A DNA stretch of 16,076 nt. Source: Monoraphidium neglectum. Lineage: Eukaryota; Chlorophyta; Chlorophyceae; Sphaeropleales; Selenastraceae. A program made the position numbers and the translations under genes. Positions 1-9,609 of this stretch are shown here, one piece after another. The notes beneath the pieces were generated by a model, which saw only the letters and a list, made by a program, of their open reading frames with translations, searched no databases and had not been told where the DNA came from. Each line of letters begins with the position of its first letter. Position 1 is the stretch's first letter. The stretch lies in the NCBI RefSeq assembly GCF_000611645.1, contig NW_014012448.1, positions 1 to 16,076 of the forward strand, read 5' to 3'.

Positions 1-1
1 G

Positions 2-225
2 GTGCGTCATGGAGGGGGTGGGGTGGCGGGCTGCTGGCCTCCAGCTGGGGTCGCTCTCATACGGCGCTGTGCTGGCGCAGGGACGAACGTCTGCCGGGGT
101 TTGAAATTCGTTGCTGGGGCTGTTGCACCCCTCGATTTGACGCCCTCAACCAAGGCCCTCGCCACCCTAACCTCCGACACAAATCCTTTACACACTCCCC
201 CAACTGCCCCTCTCCCCCCCCCCAG
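2..225 (+). other. probable intron of the first gene
   Basis: It starts with a consensus donor (G then GTGCGT at 2-7) and ends in a pyrimidine tract with CAG at 223-225. The reading frame through it is open but has no protein-like character, so I treat it as non-coding. Confidence 0.5.
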
Positions 226-1028
226 GAGTGCGTCCGTGTCGCCCCTGCCCCCCTGGATGCCCAACAGCTTCAAGGACCGCCTCACAAGCGCGGCGCCGGA
301 CGAGATTGAGATGATGCTGTCGCGCGTCATACCAGACAAGGTGGGGGTATGGAATGGGGGGTCAGGGCGGCAGTGAGGGGAGATCGAGCTGTGTGTGTGT
401 GCAATCTCACAGGCACGCGCGCACACGCGCACACACGTACACACATACACACACACCGTGTGTGTATGTGACCTTGTGAAGGCTTGTGCATGTGCGTGCG
501 TGTGTGCGTGCGCGCGCACGTGTGGGCTTCCAAAAATATACAAAGCGCTGCTCTCTGCAGAGGATGTCGGTCGAGATCCTGTGGCATCTTGAGCCCCGGC
601 CGCCTCCCAGCAGCCACACACCCACCAACACCAACACCATGATACAGATCCCGCAGGGCTGGATTGATGCTGAGCTGGCGGCACGGGAGGCCGACAAGGC
701 CGCAGCCACGGGCGCCAAGGCTGCCGGCGGCGGCGGCAGCAAGGCCGTGACACCCACCACCACTGGCGGCGCAGGTGTGGGGGGCGGCGGCGCGGCGGCA
801 GCGGCGGCCGATGATGCGGACGACGCGACCGGCAAGGCAAATGGCGGCGAGCGTTGCGGCAGGGGCGGCAGTGGGGGCGCTGCGGCGGAGCAGGGCGCGG
901 AAGACGAGGAGGCAGCTGCTGGCAACGGCGACGAGGAAGGGGGCGGCGGCGCGGCGGCGGGTGACGAGGCTGCAGAGGAGGGCGAGGCGGGGGAGGACGG
1001 CGCGGATGACGGCGGTGCGGGGGATTGA
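226..1028 (+). CDS. C-terminal part of an unidentified protein with an acidic Ala/Gly-rich tail (two exons, 5' end outside window)
   Basis: Two exons: 226-340 and 648-1028 (stop TGA 1026-1028), joined by a 307-bp intron with GTGGGG donor and ACAG acceptor. The junction is phase 0 on both sides, and the first exon begins in phase 2 after a C-rich acceptor (CCCCCCCAG). The only ordered-looking part spans the junction: it includes PNSFKDRLTSAAPDEIEMML, then SRVIPDK joined to IPQGWIDAELAAREADK. After that come about 100 residues of Ala/Gly with Asp/Glu runs, typical of disordered tails in green-algal proteins. I do not recognise a family. Bases 2-225 look like the preceding intron, because position 2 opens with the donor GTGCGT, so only base 1 would be exon there. 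The tail could be misframed only if the 648 acceptor is wrong; the long stop-free frame argues against this. Confidence 0.6.
392..530 (+). repeat. CA/TG-rich inverted tract inside the intron at 341-647
   Basis: A CA-rich half (about 410-457) is followed by a TG-rich half (458-530). The core is a perfect hairpin with 13-bp arms at 442-454 and 458-470 and the 3-base loop ACC. Flanking CA/CG and TG/CG runs could extend the stem imperfectly. The 392-400 start is a short TG run. Confidence 0.85.
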
Positions 1029-1109
1029 TGCCGCTGCCTGACGGCTCCAGCAGCAGGCGGGGCTTCCCAGCATTGATTACTATTCATGCAGGTTCCTGTC
1101 CTTGCTGTG

Positions 1110-1203
1110 TGTAACCCTTGCATTCTTTCATAATCGTCACTCTGTTCTTCACGTCAGGTTTGCCGAATGACGTCGTCACGTGGGGTGTAGTAGTTTTCTG
1201 TAA
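1110..1203 (+). terminator. candidate polyadenylation signals of the first gene (TGTAA at 1110-1114 and 1199-1203)
   Basis: TGTAA is the usual polyadenylation signal of chlorophyte nuclear genes. Two copies lie 82 and 171 bases after the stop at 1026-1028. The second lies in a locally AT-richer stretch and would place the cleavage site near 1215-1220. Which one is used cannot be told from sequence. Confidence 0.5.
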
Positions 1204-1215
1204 ATGCACTCCACA

Positions 1216-2246
1216 GCAACAGCAGCAGCTTCCTTCTGCTTCGCTTGCGGCTAAGCTTCTGTCAACAGGCTGCACACCAGTGGAGAAGCGAAAGCCACAT
1301 GTGGTTGTTACTACAACTCAAATCGTTTATTTTCTGGGGTCGAATGTTTCCCAGCCAGCAGCCAAAAGCATGGGCTGCCCAGCAAATTAGGGCCGTCACC
1401 TGACAGCTGGCAGCGGACCAAGTCCAGGAAATCCTCCCATTGTCTAATCGTACCCTGCCTGCATTGGCACAGAGAGCTGGCGCATCATGAGGGGGGGGGT
1501 TGAGCCACAGGGCCCAAAGGGGGGCGGGCAGCACTCCCGCCCACCCGCAGACCGGTGGTGGGGCAGCCACCCGCGACAAAGACCAGCAGCTACCCAGCCA
1601 CGCCACCGCTTATCAACTGCAGTAAAACCCCAGCCACACGACGTAGGTTTGGGTGCAGGCAGCAGGAGTGCCAAGGAGCCACGCAATGCTGCTGCACCAG
1701 TGCCGGCATGAGCCGGAATAAAGTGCTGATGCATTCTTGTGGTGCGTCGCAGGACACCAAATGCCCAGCGCGTGCGGGTGCCACAGGGCACCCCTGAGTG
1801 ACCTCACCACCAGCCAGGCCCAGCTACTTGCTGCAATGTGAGCAGCACATGCCGCCAGCCGCTAACAGCCGTCCGTTCTACCAATCTCCAGTCCTCGCAA
1901 ACGCATGCAGCAACACTACCATACAGCACGTGCGTGGGCAGCACGTGAACTCCACCCAACACAGGCGGCGGCCCCCCCAAACGTGTTTTCTAGCCATGTT
2001 GCACCTTGCGCGGAGCACTGTTGCTCACAATTGCGCATGTGGTGGGCAGGCTATGCGCACTCAGGCCACAGGGGTGGTGCAGCAACTCACGAACCCGGAG
2101 TGCACGCAGCTGCGGAATGCGTCACACCGGGCAGTGCAGCAGTGGGGCACCCCTGCCGGGCCCTTCCAATCTCTCTGCCGCCCGCCCAGTCGCCTTCCCT
2201 GAACGCCGCTGCTCCTCGCAGCACGCCGCCCCCAAGACCGGGCCTC
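1216..2246. other. 1-kb stretch without a recognisable gene between two convergent genes
   Basis: It lies between the 3' end of the plus-strand gene and the stop of the minus-strand polyphosphate polymerase, so it should contain that gene's 3'UTR. No TGTAA occurs on the minus strand anywhere in 1029-2246, so the polymerase must use a variant signal or end elsewhere. Open frames here lack family motifs. No RNA gene or mobile element was seen. Confidence 0.5.
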
Positions 2247-5200
2247 TCAGCCCGCCAGGCTTTTCGGCGCACCCAGGCCTCCGCCAGCGCTGCCGTGCCC
2301 TGTCACTGCGTGATCCCCGCCGCCTGCCCCGCCGCCGCCGGGCGTCCCCCACCCTCCAAGGGAGGAGGCCGACAGCACGATGGCCAGCGTGACCACCACC
2401 AGCAGCAGCACTGTCAGAGCCGCAGGGCCGTAGCGGTCGTCGTAGCGCACCTGGGTCCGGCGGTGGCAGTCGTGGAGGTTGCGGTTGGGGGAGCACAAAA
2501 AGGCGTGCGCAGACGAGCTGGTCCGGCTGATGTGTGTGCGGACAGGGTATTGAAGCCGCCCAGCAGCAGTGCGGCGGCTAAGACGACGACCGGCACTAAT
2601 GCTGAGACAGGAGCATCGTTTGACAGCCCAAACCCTCCAGGCAGTCGCTGCAACCGGCTTCGCGACTGCAGCCTCAAAACCCCCCCCCCCCACTTCACCC
2701 CCTATGCGCGCGCTCCTCACCGCCTCCCTGGCGAGTATCTGTGCCGCCCTCTTCTTGTAGATGTACAGCGCATAGCCCATCATCACCACACTGGTGGGGG
2801 CAATGGCCGCACCAGAGACCTGGGGGCGGGGGGTGGGCGAGGTGGGTGGGTACACTGGGATGGCGGATTGTTTGCACTTGAGTTGCAGGCGGCTAGCTCA
2901 CCCCTCAGCTGTCCGCAACCTGCCCATGACAGTACTGTATCACTCAAGACCTTGGGAATAAGCGTCAGCAGTGCTGGCGGTAACCCCACCCTTCCCGGCC
3001 TCTCTGTTCCCTCCATCCGCTCCCATGTCCCGCCCCCCCCCCTTCATCGCGCACCCTGCTGGCCCTGCAGAGGGCGCTGTCCCAGCAGGAGCCCGTTGAC
3101 GCGTCCATGACTGAGGACCCCGTCAGCAGGCCCAGCCCCGTCATGGCCACCAGCACGCTGATGTTGAGCCACTGTTGGCATGGGGGGCAGGCGGACGGCA
3201 CCCGGTACAAGTGTTTTGGTGGTGGAGGTGGGAGCTCGGCAAAGGCCGCTGGACAAGGCAGACTCGCGCCAAAGTGCGACTCCCAGTCAGACATACGCAC
3301 CTGCAGGAAGGTGCGCTCGTTGGCGAAGAAGGTCTTGGGCTCGATGCGTGCGCGCACCAGCTGCTGAGAGCGCGGCGTCTTGCCTGGTGTGCGAGTGTGT
3401 GCGTGTGCATGTGCGTGTTTGTGTGCGTGTGCGTGTGCGTGTGCGTGTGCGTGTGCGTGTGCGTGTGCGAGAGTGTGTGCGTGACTGTGTCATGAGCCCA
3501 GAGCAGCAGAATACATGGAAAGGATACCACATCTGTTGTGAGAGTGCCAGCCAGGGGGCAGTACAGGCGTCACTTGCATCCGCCCCTCATTAGTGAGGTT
3601 GAATTGTAAAATCACGCACGCTACCCCCAGCAGCCATGCACGCCGCTATCCGCACCCGTGAAGCCTTGCAGGTGGTCGTTGGATCCGCGTGCGGCGGTGC
3701 TGTTGTTCGGCTCGCGCTGGTTGCCAGACACGGGAGCGCAAAGCGCACCAACCCCTGCAGCCCCTGCAGCACCGCCGCCGCCACGCCGGCCGCCCAGGAG
3801 GCGCGTCTTCCGTGCGATCATGACGCGCGCCCCGCGCAGCAGCCGGGCGCCGCGGCCGCCGCCGCGCACGTCCCCGGATGTGCCGCCGCTGCTGGTGCTG
3901 AGCCTCTCGTCCGCTTCACACGCCCCCTTTGAGGCCGACGCTGCCACCACCGCTTGCTGCTTGGCGGCTGCGGTGGTAACAGCGGCCGGCGCCTGGTCTC
4001 GCCCACCGTGCTCGCCGGCTGACGCTGTGTCGCCACACATGAGCCCGTTGGTGCCAGCAGACTCCAGGCCTCTTCTGCCGCCGCGGCTGCCGCTGTTGGG
4101 GGACAGCAGTGGCATCTCTGCCATGAGCTCTTCAATGCTGATCGCCACAGAGGCCGGTGCGGCACTCCCCTCCTGCTGCTGCGGCGCGGCCCCAACAGCC
4201 CCTGGGATGGCCTGCTGTGCACCCTGCAGGCCCCCCTGACCTGCCAGCTGCAGCTGCTGCGACGCTGCGCCCCCAGAAAAGGCTGCCACCTCCAACGGGC
4301 CCGCAGGCTGTGCTGCGTCAGCGCTGGCGCCCTCCTCCTTGTCCTCTGGCCCCAGTATTGGCAGCACCAGGTGGTCGAGGCTGCCGCAGCTGGTGGCAGT
4401 GCGGCCGCTGAACCCGTTGGAGGCGGCCTGGATAGTGAAGCTGGACAGGCTGGCGCCAGGGGCAGCAGCTGGTGCAGGCCGCCCGCGGCGCACAAAGATC
4501 TTGAGGCGGCTGTGCAGGGACAGTGGTCCCAGACGCACGTCGTTCCCGGTGGAGGCGGACAGTAGGGCGCTGCTTGGGCCCAAGGGGGCCCCGGAGGAGC
4601 CCGGCAGCACCAGCCATGGAGGGGGTGGGATGGCCTGGGGGGGAGGGGAACGACAGAGGGGTGCACCACACTCGGCGCACAGTGAGAGGCGCACCACACT
4701 TGGCGCCACAGAGCGCGCGGACAGCGGCGGGCCCCATGCATGGGTTCGGGGACTGCGGCCTGTATGTGTGCAGGCCGGGCCCCCTATGGTGACGTGTCGC
4801 TTGGTTGCTTGAACCCTAACCCCTAAACGCCGGAGGGCATTGTCTAAGCTCACCTCGGCCTCCCCGCCATCGCAGCCGACCCAGCACCGCGGGCAGCCCC
4901 CCCGGACCTCCATCTCATTGGCCGTGGCGGGCGTGAAGCGGCCGCAGTCCAGCTCGTCAGGCAGGAACCAGGGGGGCGTGGTGGCGCAGGCCGCGGGGAA
5001 CAGCAGCGCAGACCCTGCGGGATCGCGAAGGGTGGAGGGCGATGCGCAGAGGGATGGACATGTGATGCAACTTTAGGTTTTGGATGTCGAGGGAAGCAGT
5101 GTTTGCATCGAGCACAAGAGTTGGTGCAACTAGAGTTGTTGGCGCCAGGCAGCCTTGCTGCAAGCGGTGTTTGCCTCTCCAAACACACTCAAGGCCCACC

Positions 5201-7964
5201 GTGTAGGAACTTTGAGAAGCGGGGCACCTCCACCAGCAGACCACTGGCCAGCAGCTCCTGGAGAGTGCACCGAGGTTGAGGGTCACTACACTTGGGCCCG
5301 CATGAGCTCTCGAAACATACATCACCTTTGTGCATCCAGCCCTGCCCCAGTTTATGTGTTGAACCTTCTCTGTCTAGCCCAGGCGGCCCTCTGCTGCCCC
5401 CACTCACGTTGATCCAGGCTGGCTTGATGTCTGAGGCGAGCTTGATCTCCAGGACGCTGTAGGGGAAGCGCACCGCATCCCCGCCGGGCAGGGCACCAGC
5501 AGTCTCCAGCGCGGCGCACCAGTCCCCTGGCAGGTGCAAAAGGAGGGGAGGGGCATCATGGTGGAGTGAGACATGCATGGCTTGCTTTCAGGCATGTCAG
5601 AATGATTCTATGGCCCCGAGGTAGGCTGACCTTAACTGCCCCGGACCAACTGCTCAACTGCTCCACGTGCCCACCGCCACACAAAAGGGGATTCCACTCA
5701 TATAAAAAGACAGCCCCCTGCCACCCTCCCGCGTCCGAGTTCTCACCGGGTGCCTTGTGAGCCCCCCTCTCCCTCAGCAGCAGCATGTGGTCGTCCAGGG
5801 ACACGCGCACAGCAGCGCTGTCGTACGCCTGCCACGCACTGCGCGTACCATACGTGTGCACGGCGGACACGGGAACAACTTGGGGTGTTGGCTGAGTGGG
5901 GGGTGCAGGTTGATCAGAGAAGATGTTTTGCTAAGGCACATCCCTCAATGCCGCAGTACAAGACAATATGCGGACAACGGGAGATGTGTTTGATTGACTG
6001 TCGGTCAGCCATAACATGCCCAGTGCGCGACATCGGCCTATGGTCCGCGCCCACCTGCGCACATACTCGGTCCGCACAGACGGGCCCTGTCGCGGCAACA
6101 GTGACAGGCGCCAGGACTCAGGCATGAGTTACTGCTGTGATGGCACAGCGTGTCCTGACATAGCACCCTGCTGCTGAACCAGGCCTGGGTAGTCTGCATG
6201 GCAACTCTTCGCCCCTTGCCATGTCAGACGTCAGGCACCCACCTGCTCCAGCCGTGCTAGGTGCTGCTGCACCTCTGTCAGCAGCTGGGCCTTGGACCCC
6301 TTGCCCAGGTCACAGGGAGACAGGGCGCCACACAGGAAGGGTGCCACCTGCTCCTGGCGCAGCGACGCACGCTCCTGAGGGGCGAGGCAGGCGTATAACA
6401 ACGCTCAATGAAGGGGCGATTTGGCGAGGGTGTGTAAGGGATGGATGGAGTGCGCTTGTGCGTGTTGTGATTGGAGCAGTGTGGTACGGCTGTAGGCATA
6501 CATCTTGCTGGCAGCAAACCAGAAGCTCTAGCTGAACCGCGGTGGCGCCACGTGGGCTGCGAGCCCGCATCTATTGTGGCGCCAGCACAGTTTAGACGTG
6601 GGGCTGAGCGGCCCACCTTGACGCTGCGCTCCCCCGTCCAGGGCTCGCGGTGAGTCTTGCGCTCCACAAACACGGTCTGGCCGCCATCATTTGGGCGGCG
6701 CGGCCCGTACCTGGTTTGGGGGTTTGGCAACAGGTTTGCAGCGTGCAGCACCGCGCTCTTGTGACCGATCTATTGGTGCCAGAGACACTGCTGTCAAGTG
6801 CACCGTGTGAGCAGCCGCTTCGCTGACAGATGAGGAGTCTGGCGCGCTCACCACCTCATGCGCACAGCGCGTGCCCCGTCCTCCTTGGCGAGGCGAGCGT
6901 GGTACGAGGCCAGCCCCTCAGAGTCAAAGTACACTGGTTTGGGACGGGGAGAGAGTGCGGGAGGGGGGTGGGCAATGCTGTTTTTGGGGGCTGGGAGGGG
7001 TCATCGTCCAGTCTGTGATGGGTCTCACATGCAGATGGGAACGCAAGGATAGCCCTGCATAAGGTGCTTTTTGGTGACCTGGGGGCTTGGTGTGTGCTTA
7101 ATGTGCCCTAAGCTCACCTGAGGACACCAGGGTGCTGCCGGCGCCGGCGCCAGCCTGGATGGCCGCAGGGCTGTCAATGTCTCCCTGGGGGCGTTCGTCG
7201 CAGGGAGGGGCAGGGGGACTCAGCGTGATGCCCTCTGCGTGAAGCTTTGTCCATGCTAGGGGCTGGAAGCACAGTAGCAAACTCGTAACTGTCACCCCAA
7301 GGCTCGGTGGATCACAAACGTACGTGGCCGCCACTGTTCGCAGCCCGCCTCACACACGTGGCAGACCAACCTCAAACCAAGGGTCGGGTCCCCCACCTCC
7401 TCCCCACCTCCTCACCTGGTGTACCGGTGACTTGGCGCCGTAGACCAGGAGTGGCAGGTGGCGGCAGAGGGCCGCCTTGACGCGCAGCACGTGGGCAGGG
7501 CGCACCCAGTACTTGGTGGTGGAGCGCGTGAACTGCGGCAGAGGACGTTTCGGATGGGCAGCGGCAATTTTGGTTGGGACGAGGTTGGGTTCCCGGTACG
7601 TGTTGTTCCCAGCATGTGCCTATAGCAAGGCGGGACCAGTTGGTGTGGTGATTGGGCAGGCATCACAGCTCTCAAGCAACTCACTTACGAAGAAACACAG
7701 TAACAACACAGCCCGCTGCAACGGCAACAAACCTTGTCCGGGGCCTTCCACTCCGCTGCGCCCGTCGTGCTTGCAGGCTCCGCCGATTGGCCGCTCCCGT
7801 CGACCCCGGCAGCAGCGGCCTCCAGCGCCGCAGCTTCGCGGTGGCGGATGCGGGCGTGCAGTGCGGAGAGCGCCCAGAGCGCTGGCTCTGACGCAGCAGC
7901 ACCGCCCCCTGTGATGATTCTGTGTGCGGCCTGGTGGTAGACGTCTGGGGCCACGCCTGGAGGG

Positions 7965-8007
<43 letters not shown>

Positions 8008-9057
8008 GGGGGTGGGGAGTGGTGCAACAGGGGTGGAATGAGATGAGAGCCAACGGTGGGATCTTGGTTGAGCTGGACAGCACAAGAGGCAGTGCTTTGG
8101 GCAGTTATCGTGCATCGGAGCACTGACTCAGGGGCGGTTAATCCTCAACGACAAAGCGGCACCCTTCCCTTCCGCTGCGCAAGGGCGGGCCTGCCTCCCA
8201 CCTGCAACGTACTTGCCCTGCTGACCAGGAGCAGAATGCGACACCACTGCAGTCACAGGTGCGCCGTCCAGCATGCCGCTCCCCTCCTGCCTCTGCCTCG
8301 GCTGCTGCCACCGCCGCCACCAAGGCTGCCTCTGCTGCTGTCTCTGCTGCTGCCAGCTACAAGGCGAGGCTGCATCGCCGTCCTCCCCGCTGTCCCTGCA
8401 CATGTGGGCCGTGGCCGCTGCCGCCCCTAGCAGTGCGTTATCGTATGCTGCTGCCAGGCGCGCCATGGACTGCACGGCGCTGCGTGTGAGGTCGTCCAGG
8501 GCCACCAGGTCAGAGGCCGCCCTGTCAGCAGCGGCGCGCAGGGCGGCGCAGGCCGCGACCTCCGCCGCTACCGTGCTGCTCGGCGGCGCGCACGTGACCG
8601 CGGCGCTGACTGTGGGGGGCAGCTGCCGGCCGAGGTCCGCGAGGCGCGCCAGCAGCTCTTTGTGGGCGCCAGCCACGAGGCGCCGGGCGCTATGCATCTC
8701 GGCCTCGAATGCTGCCATGAAGGGACTGTGCGCGGCGAGCGCGCCAAATGTGCTGTGGCCATTCTGGTGCTGCAGCTGGGCGGCAAGGTGCAGCAGGGCC
8801 AGCACCATCACGCGCGGCACAGGAGGGCCTCCACCCTTGCCGCCGCTGCCCATGATCCGGATCAGTGCGTCCTCATCGCATCCTTGGATGCAGGCCAGCA
8901 CCCTAGAGAGGCCCCTTCGAGCGGCGCATTCCTCGGCACGGTCCACCTCGGGCCTGCCGCCCGTTTCGGAGGCGAGCAGCTCCGCGAGGTGCGCCTCTCG
9001 CACAACACCGTGATGTTTAACGAGCTCTAGCAGGCTCCTGGCCGTCGTGTGAGCCAT
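2247..9057 (-). CDS. VTC4: VTC4-type polyphosphate polymerase (SPX-like / VTC / DUF202 membrane domains), 16 exons, 1204 aa
   Basis: Exons in transcript order: 9057-8202, 7956-7733, 7532-7416, 7262-7118, 6933-6852, 6710-6617, 6374-6243, 5891-5747, 5526-5408, 5257-5200, 5014-4854, 4634-3656, 3383-3301, 3171-3055, 2819-2721, 2450-2247. All phases match; the total is 3615 bases. The first in-frame ATG is at 9057. The VTC domain (about 360-710), which makes polyphosphate from ATP, shows STTKYW (K367), RMRWYG (R472, R474), VFVERKTH (K493), WTGERSVK (K506), YGTRSAWQ (R567), VRVSLD (R579), VLEIKL (metal ligand E625) and RFSKFLHG (K654). These are the tunnel residues known from yeast Vtc4, except that R651 replaces a usual Lys. 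A disordered Ala/Gly/Gln-rich linker (712-1037) follows, then RARIEPKTFFANERTFL and three membrane helices (about 1066-1090, 1107-1124, 1144-1165) of the DUF202/VTC1 type. Residues 112-211 look like a worn SPX domain. It probably acts in the acidocalcisome/vacuole membrane. An alternative exon 4 start at 7232 is possible. Confidence 0.92.
3384..3655 (-). repeat. hexamer microsatellite in VTC4 intron 12, next to the 3' splice site
   Basis: The plus strand has a perfect (GTGTGC)8 at 3421-3468 inside a broader TG/GC tract at about 3389-3482. The interval given is the intron. In the transcript the tract reads as CA/GC-rich and ends within about 10 bases of the acceptor CACACCAG at 3384. Confidence 0.9.
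4661..4715 (-). repeat. imperfect 28-base tandem duplication in VTC4 intron 11
   Basis: Units at 4661-4688 and 4689-4715 share GCACCACACT, then GGCGC, then ACAG, with a few substitutions and one-base shifts. The duplication lies just upstream (in transcript sense) of the exon 12 acceptor. Confidence 0.7.
7967..8004 (-). repeat. (TG)19 microsatellite in VTC4 intron 1
   Basis: A pure dinucleotide run of 38 bases. In the transcript it is (CA)19 and ends about 10 bases before the acceptor CCCTCCAG of exon 2 (exon starts at 7956). Confidence 0.97.
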
Positions 9058-9609
9058 GCCGCCTGTGCAGCGTGCACTTTGAGCCCTGACGCGGGCCTTG
9101 GCCACCGAAAGGAGGGAGCGCTGACTTTACAGCATCTTACTATCTTCGGAGAACACTTCAATGGAAGCTGTGAGCGTGGACAGAGGGTATCAAAAGGTCC
9201 CTCTGACCTGCACGCCTCAGGCACGGGGTCAACTGATCACGGCGCTGCGGCGGGCAATGTATGCACGGTGCACATAAAAGCAGACACGTGGATAACACAA
9301 GCTTCAACTGTATGGAAGGAAGGGACTCTACCGCTTTTCATCCGGCACCCGGAGGGCGACGCGCGACGGGCGGTTACTGCCGCAGCTGGCGCACGTCAGG
9401 ACAAGCGCAAGCGTCAACTGCCCAACACAGTTGTCTGGAAAGCGCCGGACTGTGATTTGTGTGCATCCTACGCTTAGAAACAAAATTTTATTCAGCTTGA
9501 ACAACCTACCAGGCAGTGAGCAGCACAGCCGCTCAATCCCCATCACAGCAACTTTTCCACGCAGCCCCCTCGTGGCCAAGCACTGACGTCCCTGCCTTGG
9601 GCCCTTGAG
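9058..9609. promoter_or_regulatory. divergent upstream region shared by VTC4 (minus) and the amine oxidase (plus)
   Basis: 552 bases separate the two start codons, so both 5'UTRs and promoters should lie here. It is less GC-rich than the coding DNA. A perfect G-box/E-box palindrome CACGTG is at 9285-9290, and an AT-rich TATA-like ATAAAA lies at about 9274-9279 on the plus strand. No P1BS element (GNATATNC, the PHR/PSR1 phosphate-starvation site) is present in the interval on either strand. The promoter assignment rests on gene arrangement alone. Confidence 0.55.

Noticed and set aside
327..1123. Long minus-strand open frames opposite the first gene
   Set aside because: They read the antisense of CA/TG repeats and the Ala/Gly tail; composition is pure low complexity and no splice or domain logic supports them.
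1905..3110. 401-residue plus-strand open frame
   Set aside because: It runs antisense across the last VTC4 exons and introns, has no family motifs, and owes its length to GC-rich sequence.
3389..3482. Regular short repeats that might suggest a CRISPR array
   Set aside because: It is an uninterrupted hexamer microsatellite without spacers, in an intron of a eukaryotic gene.
3621..4913. A single uninterrupted 430-residue exon through VTC4 exons 11-12
   Set aside because: The frame is open, but good donor and acceptor sites bound 4635-4853 and the inserted residues include a tandem repeat, so a spliced intron is the better default; retention is listed as a finding.
5700..5708. TATAAAAA box on the plus strand
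   Set aside because: It lies inside VTC4 intron 8 with no plus-strand gene downstream, so it is probably chance AT-rich sequence.
8128..9105. VTC4 start at 9105 and exon 1 running to a stop at 8128
   Set aside because: The codon at 9105 is GTG, while 9057 is the first ATG. Beyond 8202 the frame loses meaning, and a donor there matches the phase of exon 2.
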